A stretch of 64,000 bases of DNA. Source: Candidatus Nitrososphaera evergladensis SR1. Lineage in GTDB: Archaea; Thermoproteota; Nitrososphaeria; Nitrososphaerales; Nitrososphaeraceae. Each line of letters begins with the position of its first letter. Positions within the stretch are counted from its first letter, which is position 1. The DNA lies in the NCBI RefSeq assembly GCF_000730285.1, contig NZ_CP007174.1:124001-188000 (forward strand), written 5' to 3'. A program made the position numbers and the translations under genes. Positions 16,691-26,129 of this stretch are shown piece after piece. Under the pieces are notes generated by a model. It was not told where the DNA came from, searched no databases, and saw only the letters and a program-made list of their open reading frames with translations.

Positions 16691-19261
16691 ATGGGACTTT
16701 GTTATGTGAAAATCTCACCTTCATTGTCTTCCAGAACTTACAGTTCCAACCGAAGTGGCGGCAATGATATATCCAGACTGCGGCGCACAAACTTTTTTTC
16801 TCCTTCTTCTAAAACGGCCACTACTACTACTTCCCTGGCTGCAATGGCAGCCTCGTTCTTGCTCGTATTGGGCGCAATCTCTACACCATTGTCTGCCCAA
16901 GCTGCTACAATCCCCGGTGCGTGCAACTGTGTAATCTTTAGGCTTGATGATATTCAGGATTTCTGGCTTAACACCGTTCAGGTTGCGCTTATGGATCACT
17001 TTATCGAAAAAAGCGAGAAACTTACGGTTGGAACAATAATGAACTTTATTGGAAACGACCCTTCGGTGGTGGACAAGGTGAGGGCAGGACTGGATTCAGG
17101 AACATTCGAGCTTGCAAGCCATGCGTGGAACCACGTTGACTATAGGACCTTGACTCCTCAGGAACAACATGATACGCTGCAGCAGGCCAATCAAAAGATG
17201 ACCTCGCTTTGGGGAAGCAGTGCAGTGGTGTTCATTCCCCCATACAATGCCTATAATGACGACACTCTTGCCGCGCTTCAGGCACTGAAAATGAAGGTAA
17301 TAAGCGCAGAATTTGACCAAGAACTTCCGACCATCTACGACCCCGACAACCCTAACAGCAAAGACAACAAAGTCTACAAGGCGATACCTGGCTCTAATAT
17401 TTCAGACTCGCATGGCATCTATCATCTTCCGCAAGTGATAGGATTCTACACCTATGATTCCGAACCCCCGACAAAGACAGCGATGAATACATTGACCAGT
17501 CGCATCGATTCGACAATATCTTCATACGGATACGCGGTTGTTACGTTGCATCCCCAAGACTTTGCTGTAAAGGATTCAAGCCAGAATCCAACAAACCAGA
17601 TCTCAAGCAGCGAACTAGCAGATCTGGACACTCTCATCAAAAACATTCAATCAAAAGGGTATGCGATAAGGACGTATTCGCAGGCGATAGGCGATGATAA
17701 TAATGGCAGTGGTGGTGGCTCCCCTTCATCTCCGCCACCGTCTTCGGAACCGCCTGCTGCTGATGATGATACTGACAAGACTGCTCCCCAGATAACCGCC
17801 CCGGCAGATATCGTAAAGGAAGCTACAGGCGTTCTTACGCCAGTTTCACTACCATCGCCGTCTGTGCACGACGACAAGGATCCATCTCCGCATGTCACCA
17901 ATGACGCGCCCGGTGGAGGGTCTGAGTCCGGAGACGGTGCTAATGGTTTCCCCGTTGGGACGACCACCGTCAAGTGGAACGTGACTGATGCCTCAGGCAA
18001 CTCCAATTCTACAACGCAAAAGGTTACCATAACCGATACAACACCTCCTTCGACTCCAAAGCCGCTGTCGCCAAAAGACGCTTCCAAAATTGCAAACGGC
18101 GGAGCATTAAGGTTTGAATGGACAGAAGCAACCGACCTGGCCTCGCCTGCAGTAAGGTATGATTTGGTGGTTGCAGACAACCCTGACTTTAAAAATCCTG
18201 CCGTTATATCGCAAACAGGACTTGAAGCACCAACGTACAACATCCCTCCTCCTAGCGGCTCAGAGCCTTTAGCCAATGGGACGTACTATTGGAAGGTCAG
18301 AGCATCGGATTCATACGGGAACCAGAGTCCTTACAGCGAGGTGAGCACGTTTATCGTCAACAGTAACAGTAGTGATAGTAGCAACAATGGCAGCAGCAAC
18401 GGCAACAACAATAATGGTGGAAGTACCAGTAACAGTGCCATCGCATTGACCGCCTCGCCTCCGGCTGGCACATACAGTTCCGCGCAGTTAGTCACGCTCT
18501 CAGCCAATGCGTCATCATCATCGTCTGCTACTAACGCTGTTACTATCTATTATACCACCGATGGCTCTGACCCTGCAGCAATGACAGCTGCAGTCAGCGT
18601 CTACTCTGCACCAATACCGATAGCTTCCACAACGACGCTCAAGTTTATTGCACGAGATAGTAGCGCCGGTAACGTCGTCGCCCCTACGGTCGCACAGGAA
18701 TATGTCATCCAGAGTGTCGCAAGTAGTAGTGGTAGCAGCGGCGGCGGTAGTGGTGGGGGAGGCGGCGGTGGCGGCGGAGGCTCCTCTTCTGGCGGCAGTT
18801 TCACTGCCGATGGCCAAGTGTTCACCTATGCGGACTCGCACTTTGCACAACACCCGCTGGACCGGATTCAGCTTGTAACCTTTGGCACGATGAACTTACT
18901 TCAGAACAACATCGTCATGACGTCAGTCAATCCAGGGCAGCCGGTAAACATCTCGGCTACATTCAAAAACTATCAGAACATCCCACAGAGCTACGTCTTC
19001 ATAACCCAGGTTGAAAAGGACGGCATTACTTTTAGCATTGACTGGACAACAGGCACGGTAAACGCTGGACAGACAGAAACGGCTTCGAGGTTTTGGACGC
19101 CTGCAGACAACTATGATTCTGGCAACTATACCGTCAAGGTCTTTGTATGGGACCAGTTGAGCGGGTCTCCTGTCGCGCTGTCCGAAGCAGGAATATCACG
19201 AATATCTGTTGTTGCGCCGGCGTCGGCGCAACAGCAACATAGCGAGCTGCCGCAAATGTGA
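16691..19261 (+). CDS. Large secreted polysaccharide deacetylase with HYR, Fn3-like and chitobiase-type domains
   Basis: Up to 856 residues. A signal/anchor (about 45-72) precedes a NodB-type deacetylase domain (77-320): Asp86-Asp87 in FRLDDIQDFW, the metal His144/His148 in SHAWNHVDY, FIPPYNAYN, and His287 in VTLHPQDF, so all catalytic motifs are present. It would remove acetyl groups from an extracellular amino-sugar polymer. After a Gly/Ser/Pro linker come an HYR-like domain (DKTAPQITAPADIV), a fibronectin-like domain (TPPSTPKPLSPKDAS), a chitobiase C-terminal-like domain (VTIYYTTDGSDP), a poly-Gly linker of 10 Gly, and a final beta domain. The TATA-like tcgtatatag at 16674-16683 suggests a leaderless start at GTG 16706 or later rather than ATG 16691. 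Two paralogues are at 21655 and 48463. Confidence 0.85.
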   Translation: MGLCYVKISPSLSSRTYSSNRSGGNDISRLRRTNFFSPSSKTATTTTSLAAMAASFLLVLGAISTPLSAQAATIPGACNCVIFRLDDIQDFWLNTVQVALMDHFIEKSEKLTVGTIMNFIGNDPSVVDKVRAGLDSGTFELASHAWNHVDYRTLTPQEQHDTLQQANQKMTSLWGSSAVVFIPPYNAYNDDTLAALQALKMKVISAEFDQELPTIYDPDNPNSKDNKVYKAIPGSNISDSHGIYHLPQVIGFYTYDSEPPTKTAMNTLTSRIDSTISSYGYAVVTLHPQDFAVKDSSQNPTNQISSSELADLDTLIKNIQSKGYAIRTYSQAIGDDNNGSGGGSPSSPPPSSEPPAADDDTDKTAPQITAPADIVKEATGVLTPVSLPSPSVHDDKDPSPHVTNDAPGGGSESGDGANGFPVGTTTVKWNVTDASGNSNSTTQKVTITDTTPPSTPKPLSPKDASKIANGGALRFEWTEATDLASPAVRYDLVVADNPDFKNPAVISQTGLEAPTYNIPPPSGSEPLANGTYYWKVRASDSYGNQSPYSEVSTFIVNSNSSDSSNNGSSNGNNNNGGSTSNSAIALTASPPAGTYSSAQLVTLSANASSSSSATNAVTIYYTTDGSDPAAMTAAVSVYSAPIPIASTTTLKFIARDSSAGNVVAPTVAQEYVIQSVASSSGSSGGGSGGGGGGGGGGSSSGGSFTADGQVFTYADSHFAQHPLDRIQLVTFGTMNLLQNNIVMTSVNPGQPVNISATFKNYQNIPQSYVFITQVEKDGITFSIDWTTGTVNAGQTETASRFWTPADNYDSGNYTVKVFVWDQLSGSPVALSEAGISRISVVAPASAQQQHSELPQM

Positions 19262-19392
19262 TAGAGAGAACAACTGTATCGTTGACACTGTGTATTCAGC
19301 CAGAGCAAAAGTCAGATAATTTTTATTGTTATGTGTTTACCTTGTGGGTTTACCAAATCTCTTTAAAATAATGACAGTATAGCTAAAAGAAC

Positions 19393-20319
19393 TTGTTGCC
19401 GCCAACTTGGAAAATCTTCGAAAGTATCACCGAGAAGCTCAGTAGGAGAAGAGGTCTGCTCGTTATTCCTCTTGCCATCGTCGTTTTCACTGTTTCGGTT
19501 CCGCCGACGCTGATGATGAAACCGATTGCGTTTGCAGAGGATTCAGTTGTTAATGTTGCTGTTGCCAGTGATAATAATGATAATAGCTCCGGCAAAAGAA
19601 CCGGTTGGTCAGACATTGAATATATCAATGACGTAAATAACATCACGATGGTAGATTACAAAAACCTCTTTGGCCTGAATATAGGCCAGGTCTACAATCC
19701 TAACTTTGTGAACGATGCTGACTGGTTTCTCAGTCACTTTGAAGATCATGGCGATTATTATCTAGTGCCGTATAACTATGACTGGCACTTTTATTCGCAC
19801 ATATCGGCGCCCTGGTACGGTTGTGAAGCTCAGAGTAAGGCGATGCTTGTGACCGCTAAAGCATACAATGAGACAAGAGATCCTAAATATCTGGAATTTT
19901 CCAAAAAAGTGTTCAACGGCTTTAATTCCACGATCTTGAATCAGGATGGCTGGCTTTTGGGGGTAGCAGCAGAAAACAACAATGCTGCAATACTGAACAG
20001 TCAGCTGTTTTGCGTTGCAAATCTGATGACTTATTACGAATATACTGGGGACGAGCAAGCGCTGACATTATTCAAGAAGGGTGTAGATGTATTGGAGAAA
20101 AACATCGGTAACCTGACAGCAGATTGTGGCACATACTATTCCCTATCTAAAGACAGGTTTGTGCCGCACCAACAGCATCCTGAATACATGAAGATGCTGG
20201 ACAGGCTCTATTCAATGACGGGAAGCGACACGCTGAAAAATACGCTGGACAAATGGCAGCAAGACTATCTAACTTGCGGCAAAGAAGATGACGGAGCCCG
20301 TCAAGAACAAGCCGGCTAG
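19393..20319 (+). CDS. Glucuronyl C5-epimerase-like secreted protein
   Basis: 308 residues: an N-terminal hydrophobic signal/anchor (RGLLVIPLAIVVFTVSVPPTLM), then helices with aromatic signatures NPNFVNDADWFLSHF, YDWHFYSHISAPWYGC and GDEQALTLFKKG, resembling the C-terminal domain of D-glucuronyl C5-epimerases (alpha/alpha toroid). In that family the enzyme converts GlcA to IdoA in an extracellular glycan. It is shorter than animal enzymes, and active-site residues cannot be verified here. The start is TTG 19393 or 19396; tttaaaataat about 30 bases upstream looks like a TATA box. It follows the deacetylase on the same strand by about 130 bases, so both may act on one glycan. Confidence 0.55.
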   Translation: MLPPTWKIFESITEKLSRRRGLLVIPLAIVVFTVSVPPTLMMKPIAFAEDSVVNVAVASDNNDNSSGKRTGWSDIEYINDVNNITMVDYKNLFGLNIGQVYNPNFVNDADWFLSHFEDHGDYYLVPYNYDWHFYSHISAPWYGCEAQSKAMLVTAKAYNETRDPKYLEFSKKVFNGFNSTILNQDGWLLGVAAENNNAAILNSQLFCVANLMTYYEYTGDEQALTLFKKGVDVLEKNIGNLTADCGTYYSLSKDRFVPHQQHPEYMKMLDRLYSMTGSDTLKNTLDKWQQDYLTCGKEDDGARQEQAG

Positions 20320-20502
20320 TCGGTCAAAAAAGTTCCACTCTCGGATGCGTTCTCTATGTCTAAAATAGCGACGGTTATTGGTGATCAGAATGGTCTGGAG
20401 ACAGCGAGGCTACTTCTTTAGGAGATGGCATAGGATTGTACCTGTACACCAACTATCCTGCACAAATAGTATTATTAGAGGAACTTGTGTAGGTTCCAAA
20501 AA

Positions 20503-20643
20503 ATGCGATGTGCCCACTGCGGTATAGAACTCTACAACGACGATGCATGGAACAACTGTATGGATTGCGGCAAGCCAATGTGTTCTAGCTGCCACGCTGC
20601 AGAGATGCTCGCCCATCAGAAAGATCGCCCTGACGATCATTAA
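20503..20643 (+). CDS. Mini zinc protein with three CxxC pairs, 46 aa
   Basis: MRCAHCG, NNCMDCGKP and MCSSCH in 46 residues: six cysteines plus histidines, enough for one ribbon and part of a second site. ATG start at 20503. Upstream of amoC by about 260 bases on the same strand; a functional link is not shown. Confidence 0.6.
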   Translation: MRCAHCGIELYNDDAWNNCMDCGKPMCSSCHAAEMLAHQKDRPDDH

Positions 20644-20857
20644 TGCCGACAGTTTTTCGCTTACAGTCAGAATTTGGGTCATTCCCATGTTGATCATCAA
20701 AAATCAGGTATTTGATAATCTCAATTGACTACCGTAAATGATAATTTTCAATTCTTGAAAATTTTATAAAAAAAATTCTAGTTAGTTGTTGCATTTGTAC
20801 CAAAACATTCGCTTTGCCAAAGATCTAAAGAAATTGCATATATCATTGCAAAGTCGG

Positions 20858-20867
20858 ACTTATATCG
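20858..20867 (+). promoter_or_regulatory. TATA box of the orphan amoC
   Basis: acttatatcg lies 35-44 bases before the amoC ATG; a start of transcription about 25 bases downstream would leave a 5' leader of about 10 bases. A second TATA-like catatatca lies at about 20838-20846. Confidence 0.4.
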
Positions 20868-20901
20868 GCGATTGTCGATCTTCATCATACGTGAAAGAAC
20901 T

Positions 20902-21465
20902 ATGGCGCAGATGCCAGCACTGATACCAAAGGAAGTCGAGGTCCAAAGGCTGAAGAAGATCTACATAATGGTGATATGCCTAGGTTCCATTGCAGCCTCC
21001 GTCGAAGTAGACAACTTCGTCGATGGCTCGCTGCACCAGACATCCATACGTGACTCTGCATTCACGCCAGCACACTGGTGGCTGTACAGCCACTTCGTGG
21101 CTCTCCCTGTCGGCTGGGGTATGGTAGCAATTTACGACAGAAAAGTCCCGGCACTCAGAGGTCCAGGCAACTCGATGAACACTGGTTTGAAGATAACCAT
21201 CCTTGGTTACCTTGCCACGATGTTCACAATCGGTGTCAACGAGATGTGGCACTTCTGGTTCGTAGAAGAGATATTTGCAGTACCCAACCACTGGATGTTC
21301 AACATGGGTGTCGTAGTGGCATTCATGGGAGCCCTTGCGTACGTGGTAAGGGTGTACGCACGTTTGGTAGAACTGGGTGCAGAAATGCCTGCAAGGAACC
21401 CGTATGTAGCAGAGATGTACAAGCTCGCACTGGAAGGCAAGCTGTACAGCAGGTCCATCCCGTAA
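20902..21465 (+). CDS. amoC: Ammonia monooxygenase subunit C (orphan copy)
   Basis: 188 residues from ATG 20902 (MAQMPALIPKEVEVQRLKK), the standard archaeal AmoC start; an in-frame upstream start would add ten atypical residues. Membrane subunit of the copper ammonia monooxygenase that oxidises ammonia to hydroxylamine at the cell membrane. Visible hallmarks: DNFVDGSLHQTSIRDSAFTPAHWW (the conserved Asp/His/His candidate metal site: D-x3-H-x12-H pattern), NEMWHFWFVEEIFAVPNHW and a C-terminus rich in Arg/Tyr. About five membrane helices. No amoA, amoB or amoX is adjacent, so this is an extra stand-alone copy, as Nitrososphaera genomes are known to carry. The coding sequence shows higher GC and cleaner codon use than the neighbours, consistent with high expression. 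Confidence 0.96.
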   Translation: MAQMPALIPKEVEVQRLKKIYIMVICLGSIAASVEVDNFVDGSLHQTSIRDSAFTPAHWWLYSHFVALPVGWGMVAIYDRKVPALRGPGNSMNTGLKITILGYLATMFTIGVNEMWHFWFVEEIFAVPNHWMFNMGVVVAFMGALAYVVRVYARLVELGAEMPARNPYVAEMYKLALEGKLYSRSIP

Positions 21466-21492
21466 AAAAACGAAAAAGAGGATTTCGACTCG

Positions 21493-21555
21493 CTCGACTG
21501 ACTATATCCTCGCTACAAGAGGGAAGGTCATTTTGTAGGGCCTTTCCTGTTTTTT
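21493..21555 (+). terminator. Hairpins and T tract after amoC
   Basis: gaggat/atcctc and gggaagg/cctttcc hairpins are followed by tgttttttattttg. Archaeal terminators are mainly T-rich tracts; the T runs near 21549-21560 are a plausible end of the amoC transcript. Confidence 0.35.
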
Positions 21556-21654
21556 ATTTTGCTAAAAGTCATTCGCATCTGCCTGTCTGTATGCTATTCT
21601 TCAAATCGCCATTGGACAATGAGGGCATCCTCTTCCCAATGCTGCGGAGAATCA

Positions 21655-23328
21655 TCAGGCTTTGCCATTGCCGGTAGTAGTAGCAGCCGTTCCGTTTAGT
21701 GAAACTTGGACCTGAATTGTTCTCCATTGATGGTTCCCGAAAAAGTCTGTGGCTCTTGCGATAATTTCTGTGATCCCGGGGTGCTTTACTGTTACAGATG
21801 CACTCCAGTTTGACCATCCGTCGCCTCCTCCTTCCCCTTCCTGTTTGGCGACCTTGTAGTCAGTGTCGTTAGTCCGAACCTCTATCACCTTGACTCCTGA
21901 CTCATCGTCAAAGGCGGTTCCTTTCACCGGTATGTTTGCGATTGGAGCACTTCCCTTGATTGCAGTCGTATTTGCAGGCGCATCGATAGTGACCGTGGGC
22001 CGGGTTTTATCCGCGACAAGAGCCACTGTCACATACTGGGTTGCATTTGCAGCGTTGCCTGCATCGTCGGCTGCAGTCCAGATCACCTTGGTCGTTCCTC
22101 TCGGGAAGCCCACTGCAGGCGCATTGTTTATCGCCACCGGGTGAGGATCCACGTTGTCAGAAAGGGTTGGGAATCCAAGGTCGACATGAGTTAGAGGAGA
22201 TGAGGAAACAACCGCCTTGTCCATGGGGGCATTTATGCTTGGGGCAACATTGTCTACTATCGGAAATAGAGGAACCTTGGTTGCATCTGAAAATGTTCTT
22301 ATCGTATGGTTATTTTGTTTTATCCAGTCTATCAGGATGCCAAGGTCGTCTATCTCCTTCTGTGAAAGATCTTTCGTTGGACTGTTATCCGCGTTCTTCA
22401 CTGTAAAGTCCTGCGGGTGGAGCGTCACTACCGCATAGCCGTAGCTGGCAATGGTACTGCCAATCTTTTCCTCGATAAGTGCAAGCGGGGTCTTTGTTGG
22501 AATCTCTGAATCATAGGTGTAAAAGCCTACTGCCTGTGGCAAGTGATAAATGCCGTACTGGTCTTTTATGTCATCATCAAGCGAGCCATCACCACCGACA
22601 CCGCTTTCGCTGTTGTTTGCGTCTTGCCCTTTAGGTATTGTAGTGGCAGTTGCTGTCGTCGCCCGGTATATCTTGTTGTCAGGACTGTCAGGCTCGTCTG
22701 GATTGTAAATGCTTTCAATCTCTGTATCAAACTCTGCGCTAATTATCCTCAAGCCGAGCTGATTCATTGCTTTGAGCGTGTCCTCATTGTACGAGTTAAA
22801 CGGCATCACAAGTATCGCGCTCTTTCTGCCAAACAGATCTTGCATCCTTGCGTTAGCCGCTTTGAGCGTGTCGTACTGCTGCCCCAAAGAAAGCTTGCCG
22901 TAGTCAACGTGGTTCCATCCATGAAGCGACATTTCGATGAGGCTTGAATTTTGTTGTGAAAGTGAAGCCTCTCTTAACTTGCTGACCAGCGCGGGGTCGT
23001 TCCCAACCCAGTTCATTATCAGCGCCATATCAAGACTCGCATTCTTTTCGATGAACTTGTCAATGATAGCCGCTTGCACAGGTACAAGCCAGTAATCCTG
23101 TACATCGTCAAGCCGGAATATTACGCAGTTGCACGCTTCTTTAGGACTCGGGGTGTCTACTGATGCTGCCGTTGTTAACTCCTGCGCGGATGCTGTGAGC
23201 GCCATACTTGCAGGGGTAATTAGCAAAAGCACCATCACTGTCGTCATCATCAGAGCAGCGACTGCTTTATGGGTAGCAGGATAAGAGCAAGTTGACATGA
23301 ACTTGAAAGAAATCTTCTTTCTTGTCAT
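21655..23328 (-). CDS. Secreted polysaccharide deacetylase with HYR-type and Ig-like domains
   Basis: 557 residues. Signal peptide or anchor (20-48), then the NodB deacetylase domain with Asp74-Asp75 (FRLDDVQDYW), His136/His140 (SLHGWNHVDY), VMPFNSYNED and VTLHPQDF. It is followed by an HYR domain (VDNVAPSINAPMDKAV ... GFPRGTTKVIWTAADDAGN) and an Ig-like domain with DDESGVKVIEVRTNDTDY. Same architecture and linker wording as the protein at 48463-50151, and shorter than the one at 16691. Would deacetylate a surface polysaccharide. Convergent with amoC. An 8-bp inverted repeat over the expected transcription start (23352-23383) may be an operator. Confidence 0.87.
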   Translation of the reverse strand: MTRKKISFKFMSTCSYPATHKAVAALMMTTVMVLLLITPASMALTASAQELTTAASVDTPSPKEACNCVIFRLDDVQDYWLVPVQAAIIDKFIEKNASLDMALIMNWVGNDPALVSKLREASLSQQNSSLIEMSLHGWNHVDYGKLSLGQQYDTLKAANARMQDLFGRKSAILVMPFNSYNEDTLKAMNQLGLRIISAEFDTEIESIYNPDEPDSPDNKIYRATTATATTIPKGQDANNSESGVGGDGSLDDDIKDQYGIYHLPQAVGFYTYDSEIPTKTPLALIEEKIGSTIASYGYAVVTLHPQDFTVKNADNSPTKDLSQKEIDDLGILIDWIKQNNHTIRTFSDATKVPLFPIVDNVAPSINAPMDKAVVSSSPLTHVDLGFPTLSDNVDPHPVAINNAPAVGFPRGTTKVIWTAADDAGNAANATQYVTVALVADKTRPTVTIDAPANTTAIKGSAPIANIPVKGTAFDDESGVKVIEVRTNDTDYKVAKQEGEGGGDGWSNWSASVTVKHPGITEIIARATDFFGNHQWRTIQVQVSLNGTAATTTGNGKA

Positions 23329-23351
23329 AACGGGACGTCCTCAATAACTAG

Positions 23352-23383
23352 CGTACAATACAATCCATTCTGATCATTGTACG
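23352..23383 (-). promoter_or_regulatory. Operator-like inverted repeat in deacetylase promoter
   Basis: cgtacaat (23352-23359) and attgtacg (23376-23383) form an 8-bp dyad. A TATA-like gatatactta reads on the minus strand about 23386-23396, so the dyad would overlap the transcription start. A repressor site is an inference. Confidence 0.35.
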
Positions 23384-23806
23384 TTTAAGTATATCATAAA
23401 AATGACCAGTCAGAGTTTTGAGCACTTCTTTTTTTGCTGCTATAATCCTGCCAATAGCGAGCACTTTATCCCAGGAACATAAATCGCAAGAGTTAGTCTA
23501 CACATTTCCATCGAGACGGCGTCTGTTGAAAAGTTATGGTGGCAAACCACTACCACAACATCACGTAAAGGTGCGGAATCATTAATCCCGCCTCTGCCAT
23601 TTGTGCCACACATGTGTTATATCAGGATGAAATTTTGGCTTCAACAATAACAACCGTATTTGTTTAAAGGTCGTGCTGTAGCCGCTCTTGCATATGTATT
23701 TTGGTAACAAGTCAAGAAATTTTAATCGCTCGTCAGAAGCAGCGGCTCTCAGGTTATACAACCCATATGTTGATGTACAAAAAAGAAGCAGGCAACAACA
23801 ATAAAA
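23384..23806. other. Intergenic region, nothing recognised
   Basis: About 420 bases between divergent deacetylase and MFS genes. Beyond the promoter elements I see no gene or strong hairpin. Confidence 0.4.
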
Positions 23807-25234
23807 ATGAGTCGAGATTCTTCTACCAGTAATAATCATCGCTTTCCTTATTCCGCCGATGTCTCGGCATCGGTTTCCATCATTATTGCCAGGGTTTTCT
23901 ACGCAGTAAACTGGTTCAATGTGGCAGCGATATTTCCGCTTCTTGTACTTGACTTTGGGCAGCACGATATTGGTCTGCTAGGCTCTATATCTGCGGCTTT
24001 TTTCATAGGAGTGGGGATGTTTCAGGTCCCTGCAGGCATATTTGCCGCCCGGTATTCTCCCCGGTCCATGGCAATATTTGGAATAGGGTTGTCATCTAGT
24101 GTCGCTCTTCTCTACGGCTTTACATCAGAGGCGTCACAGCTGATATGGCTGCGTTTCATTGTGGGAGCAGGCATGGCATTATTTTTCAGTTCTGGAGTTG
24201 TGCTTATCGCAAAGCATGCAGGAGGTACTAAAAAGTCCTCTGGCTTTTCAATTGGCCTTTTGAACTCGGCACACTCGGCTGGCGGAATTATAGGACTTTT
24301 TGGCTGGATCGTCATCGCTCAGATGGTTGGATGGAGGTCAAGCCTTGTATTAAGTGGAGCAATTGGCATCGCAACAGCCTTACCCATGATTATAGCTATT
24401 CCATCATCGGCCCACCGTAGGCCGATATCAAAAAGACCACCACCACCAGCAGCAGATGCTGCTGTCAACAACAACTATTCAGAGAGCAGAGACATTATTT
24501 CGCCATCACCTCCAGAAGCGCAGGCAGGAGGCAACAGATGGCCAGACATCTCCGAGATCTGGGGAACATTGTCAAACCCTTCATTAATTGCGCTCGGTCT
24601 TGTCCTTACAGGGATTCAGGCTTCCTGGGCTCTGTTGCTGACTTTTACCATAGTTTATCTCCAAAGCCTCAATATTCAACTGGAAAGCGCGGGCGTAATC
24701 GCAAGCATGGCATTGATATCTGCCATTGTATCTGCACCTTTGATTGGCGGTTATTACGACAAGAAAGTAAAGGATTCAAGAAAGATTCTGCTGGCCTGCG
24801 GCGTCGGCATAAGCGCTGCCCTTGCGGCAATGTCTATTCAGATCCTGTCAGTCATAATCATCGCCGTCATTGCTCTTGGATTCTTTTCCGGCGGCGCGTT
24901 TACCTTTGCCTATGCCAAAGCGCGCACAATAAGAACAACGGCTCGTGGTAGAGGTCAGGATGAAAGAAACAACAGCGTGAGTTTGCAGCATGAAGAAAGA
25001 AGAGGAGAGGATACAAGCTCCTACTCATCTGCTGACAAAAACAAATCTTCTTACAATAGCAGTGCGCTAAACGTCGCTTGGATAAATGGTCTATCACTTA
25101 TTGGTATATTGTGGATGCCTCTTGTGTTCTCGCTTGCAGTCAAATCCGGAGGGGGATACTCTAATGCCTGGCTCTTGTCCGCCATACTGGCTGCGCTATT
25201 TATGTTCATTCCACTACAAAAGGTGGAAAAATAG
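23807..25234 (+). CDS. Major facilitator superfamily permease
   Basis: 475 residues with 12 predicted membrane helices in two halves. N-terminal half: FNVAAIFPLLVLDFGQ, AGIFAARYSPRSMAIFG (MFS motif A variant), WLRFIVGAGMALFF. A hydrophilic central loop (residues 200-245, Pro/Ala/Ser-rich) separates the halves, and a second unusual hydrophilic insertion of about 40 residues (RTTARGRGQDERNN ... NKSSYNSS) lies late in the second half, with Ser/Asn/Gln-rich content. Substrate unknown; proton-driven transport is the family mode. ATG at 23807 follows an A-rich leader. Confidence 0.85.
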   Translation: MSRDSSTSNNHRFPYSADVSASVSIIIARVFYAVNWFNVAAIFPLLVLDFGQHDIGLLGSISAAFFIGVGMFQVPAGIFAARYSPRSMAIFGIGLSSSVALLYGFTSEASQLIWLRFIVGAGMALFFSSGVVLIAKHAGGTKKSSGFSIGLLNSAHSAGGIIGLFGWIVIAQMVGWRSSLVLSGAIGIATALPMIIAIPSSAHRRPISKRPPPPAADAAVNNNYSESRDIISPSPPEAQAGGNRWPDISEIWGTLSNPSLIALGLVLTGIQASWALLLTFTIVYLQSLNIQLESAGVIASMALISAIVSAPLIGGYYDKKVKDSRKILLACGVGISAALAAMSIQILSVIIIAVIALGFFSGGAFTFAYAKARTIRTTARGRGQDERNNSVSLQHEERRGEDTSSYSSADKNKSSYNSSALNVAWINGLSLIGILWMPLVFSLAVKSGGGYSNAWLLSAILAALFMFIPLQKVEK

Positions 25235-25437
25235 GCAAGTGTGTGTATAGAGCCTCTGATGACGATAAGCAAGAGCGCATAAATGCTAATTATTGATGGA
25301 CCCTGGCTTTGATAACACCGCCAACTGTTGTTATTTTTTGATATTATTGATGTAAAATTGCTTATTCTTGTATATATCGACATAGCTTCTATATTCCAAA
25401 ACGCTACACTTGTATACTATGAGAACGTACAGGGTGT

Positions 25438-25626
25438 ATGATTACACCTAGAGAGATCGATTGCCCTAACTGTGGCAAGCCGAACGAATATTCACTAGGT
25501 TCGTGTCGCAAATGCGGACTACCGAGGGAAGAATTCGACAAGATTGAGCAGAATGAAGAAATCTTTAGTAAACTGGGCGAAAGCCTTGCTGCAAAATCAG
25601 CCGCTCGGCAAGGCATTCTGGCTTAG
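25438..25626 (+). CDS. Small zinc ribbon with acidic helix, 62 aa
   Basis: CPNCGKPNEYSLGSCRKCGLP at residues 9-29 is a compact zinc ribbon, followed by an acidic amphipathic helix (EEFDKIEQNEEIFSKLGESLA). ATG start at 25438. The ribbon resembles the C-terminal zinc motif of archaeal integrase-like proteins, but no recombinase domain is present, so it is either a stand-alone protein or a remnant. Confidence 0.65.
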   Translation: MITPREIDCPNCGKPNEYSLGSCRKCGLPREEFDKIEQNEEIFSKLGESLAAKSAARQGILA

Positions 25627-25723
25627 CCGCATATGCACAGAATCGTGGCGGTTTACTTTTGCGTATAGAAAAAAGCAAAATGAGTGAAGACACAATTAGC
25701 AAAGGTGCATACTACTCCTTGCA

Positions 25724-25807
25724 ATGATTAATGAACATCTCGAGAAGTGCGGAGAACCAGAGTGCCCTGCCAGGACAGCCGTAGAAAAGGCCTTCAAAAA
25801 GTTATGA
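25724..25807 (+). CDS. Possible 27-aa peptide with CGEPECPAR
   Basis: MINEHLEKCGEPECPAR followed by a basic helix (VEKAFKKL). The Cys pair and regular amphipathic pattern make it plausible, but it is very short and unsupported by a paralogue. Confidence 0.25.
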   Translation: MINEHLEKCGEPECPARTAVEKAFKKL

Positions 25808-25880
25808 ATGCATAATTTCTTGCCTTGGTGTATGTGTATATGTCTTAACTATTTTATTCAATCCTGTGCATTTTTCATTC

Positions 25881-26129
25881 ATGTCTGCCGAAGGACACCA
25901 GAACAACGACAACAAAAAACCAGCGCGAAAGCCGAATCTTGGTAAGAACGAAGTAAATGAGTACCCACGCCAAGGCAATCTGGATCCTGAATTAGGTTTG
26001 GTTGGCGAAAAAGGCGTACAAGAGGTTGCTGAAAAGGAAGGAGAAAGAGTGGGAAAAGACATTAAGAAAAGAATCCGGAAGGGCCAAGATGAAGGGGTAA
26101 CTTTCGACCCATCAAGGTCTGACGAATAG
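25881..26129 (+). CDS. Hydrophilic disordered protein with NExPRQGN motif, 82 aa
   Basis: 82 residues, no cysteine, few hydrophobics: NNDNKKPARKPNLGKNEVNEYPRQGN then a Lys/Glu/Gly-rich helix-like part (EKGVQEVAEKEGERVGKDIKKRIRKG). The NEYPRQGN motif matches the small protein at 1425-1610. ATG at 25881 is preferred over one five codons earlier. Composition recalls stress-related hydrophilins; function unknown. Confidence 0.6.
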   Translation: MSAEGHQNNDNKKPARKPNLGKNEVNEYPRQGNLDPELGLVGEKGVQEVAEKEGERVGKDIKKRIRKGQDEGVTFDPSRSDE

